A DNA stretch of 64,000 bases from Streptomyces sp. NRRL WC-3605 (GTDB lineage Bacteria; Actinomycetota; Actinomycetes; Streptomycetales; Streptomycetaceae): the NCBI RefSeq assembly GCF_001509795.1, contig NZ_LLZN01000079.1:134345-198344 (forward strand), given 5' to 3'. Positions 57,873 to 64,000 of the stretch are shown piece by piece. Position 1 is the stretch's first letter, and each line of letters starts with the position of its first letter. The notes under the pieces were generated by a model, which made no database searches, was not told the DNA's origin, and saw only the letters and a program-made list of their open reading frames with translations. The position numbers were made by a program, and so were the translations under genes.

Positions 57873-58529
57873 TCACGCCTCGGCGGAGGCCTCGGCAGGA
57901 GCCTCGGACTCCACGGCGTTCTCGGTTTCCGCGGCGTTCTGCGACTTGCCGGGGTTGGCCTTCGCGTCTGCCTTGCGGGCTTCCTGCGCCTGGCGGGCCT
58001 CGGCCATCGCCTCGGTCTTCTTCTTGTGCGGACCGAGAACCATGATCATGTTTCGGCCGTCCTGCTTCGGGTTCGACTCGACGAAACCGAGGTCCTGGAC
58101 GTCCTCCGCGAGACGCTGCAGCAGTCGGTAGCCCAGCTCGGGCCGGGACTGCTCGCGACCACGGAACATGATCGTGATCTTGACCTTGTCGCCCTGCTTG
58201 AGGAACCGGACGACGTGACCCTTCTTGGTGTCATAGTCGTGCGGGTCGATCTTCGGCCGGAGCTTCATCTCCTTGATGACCGTGTGCGCCTGGTTCTTGC
58301 GCGCCTCACGGGCCTTCATGGCCGACTCGTACTTGAACTTCCCGTAGTCCATGAGCTTGCACACGGGCGGACGGGCGTTCGCCGCGACCTCGACCAGGTC
58401 CAGGTCGTACTCCTGCGCAAGCTCCAGTGCCTTGGCCAGGGGGACGATGCCCACCTGCTCGCCACTGGGACCGACAAGTCGCACCTCGGGAACGCGAATC
58501 CGGTCGTTGATGCGGGGCTCGGCGCTGAT
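57873..58529 (-). CDS. infC: Translation initiation factor IF-3, apparent ATC start
   Basis: 218-aa IF-3: N-domain [20 protein letters not shown], linker [20 protein letters not shown]-domain [20 protein letters not shown], and an extra Ala/Glu-rich tail after about residue 185. The family N-terminus begins exactly at ATC (58529), 4 nt after a perfect GAGGAGG, and no ATG, GTG or TTG lies upstream in frame. The first ordinary start (GTG at 58484) would cut away conserved residues. infC is known in other bacteria for AUU/AUC starts that let IF-3 limit its own synthesis. Confidence 0.9.
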   Translation of the reverse strand: MSAEPRINDRIRVPEVRLVGPSGEQVGIVPLAKALELAQEYDLDLVEVAANARPPVCKLMDYGKFKYESAMKAREARKNQAHTVIKEMKLRPKIDPHDYDTKKGHVVRFLKQGDKVKITIMFRGREQSRPELGYRLLQRLAEDVQDLGFVESNPKQDGRNMIMVLGPHKKKTEAMAEARQAQEARKADAKANPGKSQNAAETENAVESEAPAEASAEA

Positions 58530-58614
58530 GGATCCTCCTCGGTTAGCACCACACGGCGGTCTGGCGGACCGTCGCGTATGTCTCTGTTAGACAGACCTAA
58601 CCGCGCCGAAGCAC

Positions 58615-58731
58615 AAAAAATGCCCCGGACGATCACAGGCGGGGCTCCAAGCACTTCCGGAGCACCGCCGCGATACCGCGGGGCGCCATTCGGGCGGCTC
58701 CATCGTCCGTACGGAACGATGGTGGCCGCCT
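58615..58731 (-). promoter_or_regulatory. infC leader with terminator/antiterminator hairpins
   Basis: Read on the minus strand: GCCCCG/CGGGGC (58645-58622) is followed by T6, an intrinsic terminator. The hairpin GGTGCTCC/GGAGCCCC (58666-58641) uses the same CCCC, so the two cannot coexist. Upstream, CCATCGT/ACGATGG (58700-58722) with outer GGCGGC/GCCGCC pairs forms another stem. This is the layout of a transcription attenuator before infC. Confidence 0.6.
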
Positions 58732-58888
58732 GACCGGGTGACCCGCCGTCCCGGGGGACGGTCAGGTGGGAGATCGGAGCCTCCACTTGTGGGCTGGTGA
58801 CATGAGTCTCCAGCCGGTCGTTACACAAGGTTAGCAGCAACCCGGGGGCGGCGCGAACCGGCCCGCACCGGGGCCTATCGTGTGGGGC

Positions 58889-59266
58889 ATGAGTGACACC
58901 TCCCCCTCGGACAGCCCCGAGACCTCCGGCTCCACCGACTTCGACGCCATGACCCGCGACATCGCCGAGGTGCCGGCGGTCGAGGTGATCGTGACGGTCG
59001 CGGTCAACCTGATGAGCGCGGCCGCCGTGAAGCTCGGTCTGACCGAGGAGGGCGACAAGTACAAGGACCTCGACGAGGCCCGCAAGCTGATCCACGCCCT
59101 CGCCGGCCTGCTGGACGCGAGCACGACCGAGATCAGCTCCTTCCACGCCGCCCCGCTGCGCGACGGCCTGAAGTCGCTGCAGCTCGCCTTCCGCGAGGCG
59201 TCCGTCGTCCCCGACGAGCCGGGCAAGGGGCCGGGCGAGAAGTACACGGGCGCCGTCTACGGCTGA
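58889..59266 (+). CDS. DUF1844 protein, 125 aa
   Basis: Acidic helical protein: an N-terminal Ser/Asp/Pro-rich tail, then the DUF1844 core (VEVIVTVAVNLMSAAAVKLG, YKDLDEARKLIHALAGLLD, LQLAFREAS). Function unknown; the gene is kept near infC in actinobacteria. TATCGT (58876-58881), 7 nt before the ATG, points to a leaderless or near-leaderless message. It is divergent from the infC leader. Confidence 0.87.
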   Translation: MSDTSPSDSPETSGSTDFDAMTRDIAEVPAVEVIVTVAVNLMSAAAVKLGLTEEGDKYKDLDEARKLIHALAGLLDASTTEISSFHAAPLRDGLKSLQLAFREASVVPDEPGKGPGEKYTGAVYG

Positions 59267-59283
59267 GCCGTTCCGTCCTCAGG

Positions 59284-60012
59284 TCATCCGCGTACGTACA
59301 GGGGCTCGCCCGGCGGCGTGGTCCCGGCCGGCAGCAGTGCCAGGTCGAGACCGCGCACCAGGCGGGCCCTCAGTGTCTCGTCGGCGGCCAGCCGCGCGGC
59401 GACCGAGCGGGCCGCCTCCGCGGGCTCGGCCGCGTCGATGACGAGGGCCAGGGTGCCGTCGGCCCGGCCCGGCCCCAGGTGGGCGCGCAGGACTGCGGGC
59501 TCCGCGGCGACGACGGCCCGTACGGCGTCCCGGACGGCCGGGTCGGCCAGCGGGTCCGTGCTCGTCCGGCCCTCGGCCAGCGCCAGCAGGGAGCGGCCGG
59601 TCAGCTCGTAGGGCACCGGACCGGCCAGGTCCAGGACGATCGTGTCCGCCTTCTCGTGCGCGGCGGCCTCCAGGGCCGAGCGCAGCGGGACCGCGACCGG
59701 GCGGGCGGCCGGGTCCCAGCGGGCGAGGGACTCGGTGGAGGTGAACGCGGGCAGCGCGGTGCGGTTCCCGGCCTTCAGGGTCGGGACGGCCATGTCGCTG
59801 GTCTTCTCCCGGCGCAGCCCCTTCTCGTCCTCCTCCACCTCGCCGAGCACGGCCACGACCGGGACGAGCAGCCGGGCCTCGCTCAGCGCCCGCAGCACCG
59901 GGCCCTCGGCGGAGCGGTCCTCGGCCCAGGCGGCGAGCGCGGCGCTCAGCGCGGGGTCGGCGGAGCCGTCGTCGTCGGAGAAGGGGGAGTCGGGAATGTT
60001 CTTGTTCACCAC
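59284..60012 (-). CDS. SseB-family protein, 242 aa
   Basis: Two regions related to SseB (enhanced serine sensitivity B) domains: the first around AALAAWAEDRSAEGPVLRAL and LLVPVVAVLGEVEEDEKGL, with AVPTLKAGNRTALPAFTSTE after it, and a second Ala-rich half. SseB-like domains occur near type VII secretion genes in actinobacteria; a mycosin lies 0.9 kb away. GTG at 60012 fits TAGGGT 8 nt upstream as a leaderless start; GTG at 60009 is also possible. Function unknown. Confidence 0.82.
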   Translation of the reverse strand: MVNKNIPDSPFSDDDGSADPALSAALAAWAEDRSAEGPVLRALSEARLLVPVVAVLGEVEEDEKGLRREKTSDMAVPTLKAGNRTALPAFTSTESLARWDPAARPVAVPLRSALEAAAHEKADTIVLDLAGPVPYELTGRSLLALAEGRTSTDPLADPAVRDAVRAVVAAEPAVLRAHLGPGRADGTLALVIDAAEPAEAARSVAARLAADETLRARLVRGLDLALLPAGTTPPGEPLYVRG

Positions 60013-60084
60013 GGTCACCGACCCTATCGGGGGGATCCCGCCACGCGTGTGCGGGCCCGGGCCCGGGGCACGAGGAGGCCGCGG

Positions 60085-60870
60085 ATGAGGGAGGCTGCGG
60101 CGGAGGGGACGGCACGGCCCGCGGTGGACCGCGACGCGCTGCTCGCGCGCGCCCTCCGGGCGGTCGACGTCCCGGACGGGGCCCGGCTGTCGGCCGGGGT
60201 GCTGGACCTGGCGTCCGGGGAGAGCGCCACGTACGGGAGGGGCGCCTTCGTCACGGCGAGCGTGGTGAAGGTCGACATCCTGTGCGCGCTGCTGCTGGGC
60301 GCCCAGGACGAGGGGCGGGGGCTGACGCCCGCGGAGCAGACGGACGCGGCCGTGATGATCGAGCACAGCGACAACGCCTCCGCGTCCCGGCTGTGGCGGG
60401 CGATCGGCGGAGCCGCGGGGCTCGACGCCGCGAACGGGAGGTTCGGCCTCACGGAGACCGAGGGCGGCGACGACGGACTGTGGGGGCTGACCCGCACCAC
60501 GGCCGCCGACCGGCTCCGGCTGCTGCGGCAGGTGTTCGGCGAGGACTCGGAGCTGGGCGCGGCGTCGCGGGCGTGTGCGCGGGCGCTGATGGGCCGGATC
60601 GCCGAGGGGCAGCGCTGGGGTGTGCGGGCGGCCGCCGACGGCCCGGGGTGGGCGTTGAAGAACGGCTGGCTGCCGCGTACGGCCACCGGGCTGTGGGTCG
60701 TCAACAGCGTCGGACGGGTGATGGCCGGGGGCCGTGAGCTGCTGGTGGCCGTGCTGTCGGACGGCCATACGACCTGGCCGCGGGGGATCTCCGTGGTGGA
60801 GGCGGCGGCGGTGGCCGCGGTGTCGGTGTTCTCCGGGAGGGGTGTCTCCAGGGATGTCTCCGCGGAGTGA
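60085..60870 (+). CDS. Class A beta-lactamase-like serine hydrolase, 261 aa
   Basis: Penicillin-recognising fold. SxxK is SVVK (Ser59, Lys62), SDN is at residues 95-97 (IEHSDNASA), and the third motif is KNGW (192-195) in place of KTG. No signal peptide is seen, so it may be cytosolic or need a start upstream that I do not find. It is more likely an esterase/peptidase-like relative than a secreted resistance enzyme. ATG at 60085 follows GAGGAGG. It is convergent with the mycosin gene, 3 bp between stops. Confidence 0.83.
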   Translation: MREAAAEGTARPAVDRDALLARALRAVDVPDGARLSAGVLDLASGESATYGRGAFVTASVVKVDILCALLLGAQDEGRGLTPAEQTDAAVMIEHSDNASASRLWRAIGGAAGLDAANGRFGLTETEGGDDGLWGLTRTTAADRLRLLRQVFGEDSELGAASRACARALMGRIAEGQRWGVRAAADGPGWALKNGWLPRTATGLWVVNSVGRVMAGGRELLVAVLSDGHTTWPRGISVVEAAAVAAVSVFSGRGVSRDVSAE

Positions 60871-60873
60871 GCG

Positions 60874-62103
60874 TCACGCCCCGAGGCCGAAGCGGCCGCG
60901 CCGGCCGCGCCAGATCGCGACGGCCGCGCCGAGGAGGACGACTCCGGTGCCGCCCGCGAGCCACGCCGTCCAGCCCGCCGGGCCGTCGTCGGAGGTGGCC
61001 GCGTCGGGGCCCGCGCCGAAGTACTCCTCGCCGTGCGCGACCGGCTTCAGCTGCCGCGGCTTCATCCGGGCGGCCTTGGCGAGGGCCGCGGCCGGGTCGA
61101 CGAAGCCGTAGCCGCGGGAGTCGTCACGGCCCGAGGTGGGGGCGTTGCGGGCCGTGTCCTCCAGGAGCCTCTTCACCTGGGCCGGGGTCAGTGCGGGGTG
61201 GGCGGCCTTGATCAGGGCGACCGCCCCGGAGACGAAGGCGGCCGCCGCGCTCGTGCCCCAGCCCTCGTAGTACTTGCGGTCGGGGTCGGCGATGACGACC
61301 TTGTCGCCGGGCGCGCTGACGGTGGCGTACCAGCGGCGGGTGGAGAAGGAGGCGCGGGTGCCGTAGCGGTCGACGGCGGTCGCGGCGATGACACCCGGGT
61401 AGGCGGCCGGGTAGGAGATGTGGTCGCCCTTCTCGCCGCCGTTGCCCGCCGAGGCGACGACGACGGCGCCCTTGCGCAGCGCGTACTGGACGGCCTCGTC
61501 CTCGCCGGCCTCGGGGTGGGCGGACTTGGAGTCGTCGCCGAGCGAGAGGTTGATGACGTCGGCGCCGTGGTCGGCGGCCCAGCGGATGCCCTCGGCGAGG
61601 GCGTTGCCGCGGGTGTTGCGGGCTTTGGCGCGGGCGGGGTCGCCGTCCTCGAGGATGACCCGCACGGGGAGGATCTTGGCTTCGGGGGCGATGCCCAGGA
61701 CGCCGTCGCCGTTGCCCTCGCCGTGTCCGTGACCGGCGATGATGCCGGCCATCGCGGTGCCGTGGCGGGCCCAGGCGCGGTCGCCGCGCTTGGCACCGAA
61801 GCCGACCATGTCCTTGCCGGTGAGGACGTTGCCCGCGAGGTCGGGGTGGGTGTTCTCGACGCCGGTGTCGAGCACGGCGACGGTGACGCCGGCGCCCTTG
61901 GTGGTGCGCCAGGCCTCCTGGGTGTGCATGGCCTCCAGGGCCCACTGCTGGGCGCGTATGGAGTCGGCGTGCGCGGTGGTGGCGGGCAGGACGGCCAGGC
62001 AGGCGCCGAGCAGGGCCGCGAGGGGGGCGGTGCGCCGGGTCGGGAAGGTCTTCACGGTTCTGGTCACGGCGGTGGGCGCCGGTTTGTTCACGGGGGCGGT
62101 CAT
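60874..62103 (-). CDS. mycP: Mycosin-type membrane-anchored subtilase (type VII secretion)
   Basis: 409-aa serine protease. Signal peptide near residues 24-47, then S8 catalytic triad: Asp79 (VAVLDTGVENTHP), His114 (RHGTAMAGIIAG) and Ser285 (GWGTSAAAAFVSG). A C-terminal helix (about 383-401, WLAGGTGVVLLGAAVAIW) with a basic end anchors it, as in MycP of ESX systems. Its ATG overlaps the stop of the upstream proline-rich protein gene (ATGA). The rest of an ESX locus (EccB-E, EsxAB) is not in the window. Confidence 0.88.
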   Translation of the reverse strand: MTAPVNKPAPTAVTRTVKTFPTRRTAPLAALLGACLAVLPATTAHADSIRAQQWALEAMHTQEAWRTTKGAGVTVAVLDTGVENTHPDLAGNVLTGKDMVGFGAKRGDRAWARHGTAMAGIIAGHGHGEGNGDGVLGIAPEAKILPVRVILEDGDPARAKARNTRGNALAEGIRWAADHGADVINLSLGDDSKSAHPEAGEDEAVQYALRKGAVVVASAGNGGEKGDHISYPAAYPGVIAATAVDRYGTRASFSTRRWYATVSAPGDKVVIADPDRKYYEGWGTSAAAAFVSGAVALIKAAHPALTPAQVKRLLEDTARNAPTSGRDDSRGYGFVDPAAALAKAARMKPRQLKPVAHGEEYFGAGPDAATSDDGPAGWTAWLAGGTGVVLLGAAVAIWRGRRGRFGLGA

Positions 62104-64000
62104 GACGACGGCTCCGCGGACGGGCCGACGTTTCTGCGCAGGGTGCGCTCGACGCGGTCGGCGAGGCCGCGCGCCTCGTGGCCGAGTCCGGCCTGGGCCA
62201 CGGCGGAGGTGGCGCCGGAACCCATGGCCTGCTCGGCGGGCTCGGGCCGGGCGACCACGCGGTCGTCGGCCCAGCCGGAGACGGCGTAGACGACGACGGG
62301 CGCGTCGGTGAGCACGGAGACGGTCCAGGAGGCCCGCTGCGCGTCGCCGAAGCCGGCGGCCAGGGTGTCCTTGGGGGCGTAGGGGCGCGGGACGAGGTCG
62401 GCGCGCCGGTCGAGGCCGTCCCGGGTGAAGCGGGCGTCGAGCGCGCGCATGGTCGCCGGGTCGGCCTTGGTGAACAGCAGGCCGACGGTGGTGACATGGC
62501 TCTGCGTGGCGTCGAGGTAGGTGGCGCGCAGCAGGCGGCGGCAGCCGGCCGGGGCGAGGGCCTTGCGCAGCAGCGGGTCGAAGGCGTTCGCGCAGCCGGT
62601 GTCGGGAGCCACGGCGATCCGGGTCCAGGTCCGGTCCGCGCCGCCGGGGCCGGCGCCCTTGCCGTCCACGGTGGGCGGGAACAGCCGGTCGACGGGGATG
62701 CTGTGCCACAGGCTCCCGGCCGCGGCGAAGGTGCCCTGGACTCCGTCGTCGCCGGGCTCGCCGACCAGCCAGCTCCCGGTCAGGGCGCCGCCGATGAGCC
62801 CGAGGCCGAGGACGACGCAGGCGGCGGCCAGGGCGATCCGGGGCCGGACGCGCAGGCCGAGAGGGCGCGGTCGGGCGCGCTCGTCGTACCCCTCGGGCTC
62901 CCCGAACGACACGACGGGCCGGCCGGGGGGCGGGGGCGTCGGCGCGTTCCAGGAGAGAGAGGGGTCGGGCGCGAACGCCTCGGGGGAGGCGGTCCGCGGA
63001 GGCACGGGGGGCGCGCCGAACGCGCCGGGCGCGGGCCGGCTGGGCGTACTGGTGCCGGTGCCTCCGGCGGCCGGTTCGGTGGGCACGGGCCGGAGCCGGA
63101 AAGTGGTCTCGGCCGACGTCTCGGCAGGGGCACGACGAGGCTGAACGCCCGACTCGGGCTGCCGCGGCGCCGGCGGGCGAGGGCCGGCGGCCCGACCGGA
63201 GGCTGCACCGGGCGCGGGGCGGGCGGGGGGCGGCGTGGCCGGGCGGGCGGGCGGGCTCGGGTATCCGACGGTCGGCGACGGGTCCCGGCGCTCCGGCCCG
63301 GAAGGCGACGTACCGGCGCCACGGCCGGACGTCGCCGGCTGGGACGGAGACTGCGCGGGCGCGCTCGGATAGCCGACGGTCGGCGACGGGTCCCGGCGCT
63401 CGGACCCGGCAGGCGTCGTACCGGCGTTACGGCCGGACGTGCCCGGCTGGGACGGAGACTGCCCCGACGCGCTCGGATAGCCGACGGTCGGCGACGGGTC
63501 CCGGCGCTCGGACCCGGAAGGCGACGTACCGGCGCCACGACGGGACGAGGACTGCGCGGGCGCGCTCGGGTGGCCGGCGGGCGGCGGGGTGTCCCGGCGC
63601 TCCGGCCCGGAAGGCGTCGCACCGGCGCCACGGAGGGACGTGCCCGGGTGGGACGGAGACTGTGGGTGGGCGGCGGGCGGCGAGGTGGCACGGTCGGTGG
63701 CCTCGGCGGGCAGCGGAACGCCGGTGCCGACGCGGGAGGTGGCCGGGTGGGCCGGGGACTGCGCGGGCGCGCTCTGGTGGCCGGCGTCCCGAGGGGGCGG
63801 CGGGGTGTCCTGGCGGCCCGCCGTCGGGGGGGTGTCCGGGAAGCGGGCCGAGGCGCGGGGCGGAGGCGGGGCGCTGTCGCCGGTCGGCGGTGCGGGGACC
63901 GGGGCGTCGTCCGAGGGGGCCGGGGGTTCCGTGGGGAGGGGAGGGGCCGCCGGCCGGGGCGGGGGCGGCCGGGGGGGGGGGGTGGGGGGGGGCGGGGGGG
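62100..64000 (-). CDS. Proline-rich type VII-associated membrane protein (partial, start beyond window)
   Basis: The C-terminal 330 residues hold one membrane helix (RIALAAACVVLGLGLIGGAL) and an outer domain with four cysteines (CANAFDPLL, APAGCRRLL among them). The frame stays open to 64000 with no start codon after the first possible GTG (63086), so the true start is outside. The upstream part is disordered Pro/Ser/Thr/Arg sequence with 36-residue repeats (for example QSPSQPGTSGRNAGTTPAGS). It is translationally coupled to mycP (4-bp overlap). Function unknown; a T7SS accessory or substrate is inferred. Confidence 0.78.
   Translation of the reverse strand, partial: PPPPPTPPPRPPPPRPAAPPLPTEPPAPSDDAPVPAPPTGDSAPPPPRASARFPDTPPTAGRQDTPPPPRDAGHQSAPAQSPAHPATSRVGTGVPLPAEATDRATSPPAAHPQSPSHPGTSLRGAGATPSGPERRDTPPPAGHPSAPAQSSSRRGAGTSPSGSERRDPSPTVGYPSASGQSPSQPGTSGRNAGTTPAGSERRDPSPTVGYPSAPAQSPSQPATSGRGAGTSPSGPERRDPSPTVGYPSPPARPATPPPARPAPGAASGRAAGPRPPAPRQPESGVQPRRAPAETSAETTFRLRPVPTEPAAGGTGTSTPSRPAPGAFGAPPVPPRTASPEAFAPDPSLSWNAPTPPPPGRPVVSFGEPEGYDERARPRPLGLRVRPRIALAAACVVLGLGLIGGALTGSWLVGEPGDDGVQGTFAAAGSLWHSIPVDRLFPPTVDGKGAGPGGADRTWTRIAVAPDTGCANAFDPLLRKALAPAGCRRLLRATYLDATQSHVTTVGLLFTKADPATMRALDARFTRDGLDRRADLVPRPYAPKDTLAAGFGDAQRASWTVSVLTDAPVVVYAVSGWADDRVVARPEPAEQAMGSGATSAVAQAGLGHEARGLADRVERTLRRNVGPSAEPSS
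63260..63680 (-). repeat. 108-bp tandem repeats in the proline-rich gene
   Basis: The same word GACGGTCGGCGACGG recurs at 63267, 63375 and 63483, a spacing of exactly 108 bp (36 codons). Partial copies continue to about 63680. Each unit encodes a Ser/Pro/Gly/Thr/Arg-rich stretch ending in DPSPTVGYPS. Confidence 0.85.
63960..64000. other. G-rich low-complexity end of the window
   Basis: Almost pure G with occasional C or T for the last 40 bases. In the gene frame it reads as polyproline, but long G runs are also typical of sequencing error or a contig break, so the exact bases should not be trusted. Confidence 0.6.

Noticed and set aside
60085..60870. Antibiotic resistance beta-lactamase
   Set aside because: There is no signal peptide and the third motif is KNGW, so a resistance role is not supported.

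Overview
High-GC actinobacterial DNA, almost certainly a Streptomyces chromosome. The codon use has G/C at nearly every third position. Starts are often GTG, several genes look leaderless, and genes commonly overlap by ATGA or GTGA. The gene order (arg cluster, argH, pheST, infC-rpmI-rplT) is that of the conserved core of streptomycete chromosomes. The window shows no insertion sequence, prophage, CRISPR array or rRNA. It is mostly housekeeping DNA with a few unusual systems. It ends in a G-rich low-complexity stretch that looks like a difficult or contig-end sequence.

Left part (1-10 kb): a CGNR protein end, a DsbA-like protein, a tandem acetyltransferase and a pabB-pabC pair for p-aminobenzoate. 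Five tRNA genes follow (Gly, Cys, three Val), closed by a strong terminator. Then come a kinase-fold phosphotransferase, a small membrane protein and a membrane-anchored Ser/Thr protein kinase. From 9.7 to 16.6 kb lies a cobalamin/siroheme group on the minus strand: a CysG-like cobA, a remarkable BluB-CobT fusion with a roughly 700-residue disordered leader, and the CbiE-CbiT fusion cobL. From 17.5 to 20.5 kb is the metNIQ methionine uptake operon, headed by a 28-codon Cys/Met-rich leader peptide and hairpins that suggest attenuation.

Middle part (20.5-46 kb): small membrane proteins, acetyltransferases, a sigma-like factor, a Tat-exported phosphodiesterase, plsC, and a TetR-MFS pair with a perfect operator. 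argH and argCJBDR follow, each with a recognisable promoter and ARG box. Between them (31.5-35.3 kb) lies a flavin electron-transfer operon: a ferric-reductase-like membrane flavoprotein, an exported protein with two nearly identical covalent-FMN domains, and the ApbE flavin transferase. Next come a histidine-phosphatase relative lacking its catalytic histidines and a MocR-EamA divergent pair whose two ATG codons overlap.

Right part (46-64 kb): a 3-hydroxyacyl-CoA dehydrogenase, a NUDIX hydrolase, an NsdA-like TPR regulator, a PP2C phosphatase, pheST, a PAS histidine kinase, an rRNA-methyltransferase-like protein and infC-rpmI-rplT. infC appears to start at ATC behind a perfect Shine-Dalgarno sequence, with a terminator/antiterminator pair in its leader. 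The window closes with DUF1844 and SseB proteins, a serine hydrolase, a mycosin-type subtilase and its 4-bp-overlapping partner. That partner is a proline-rich membrane protein with 36-residue repeats that runs off the right edge.
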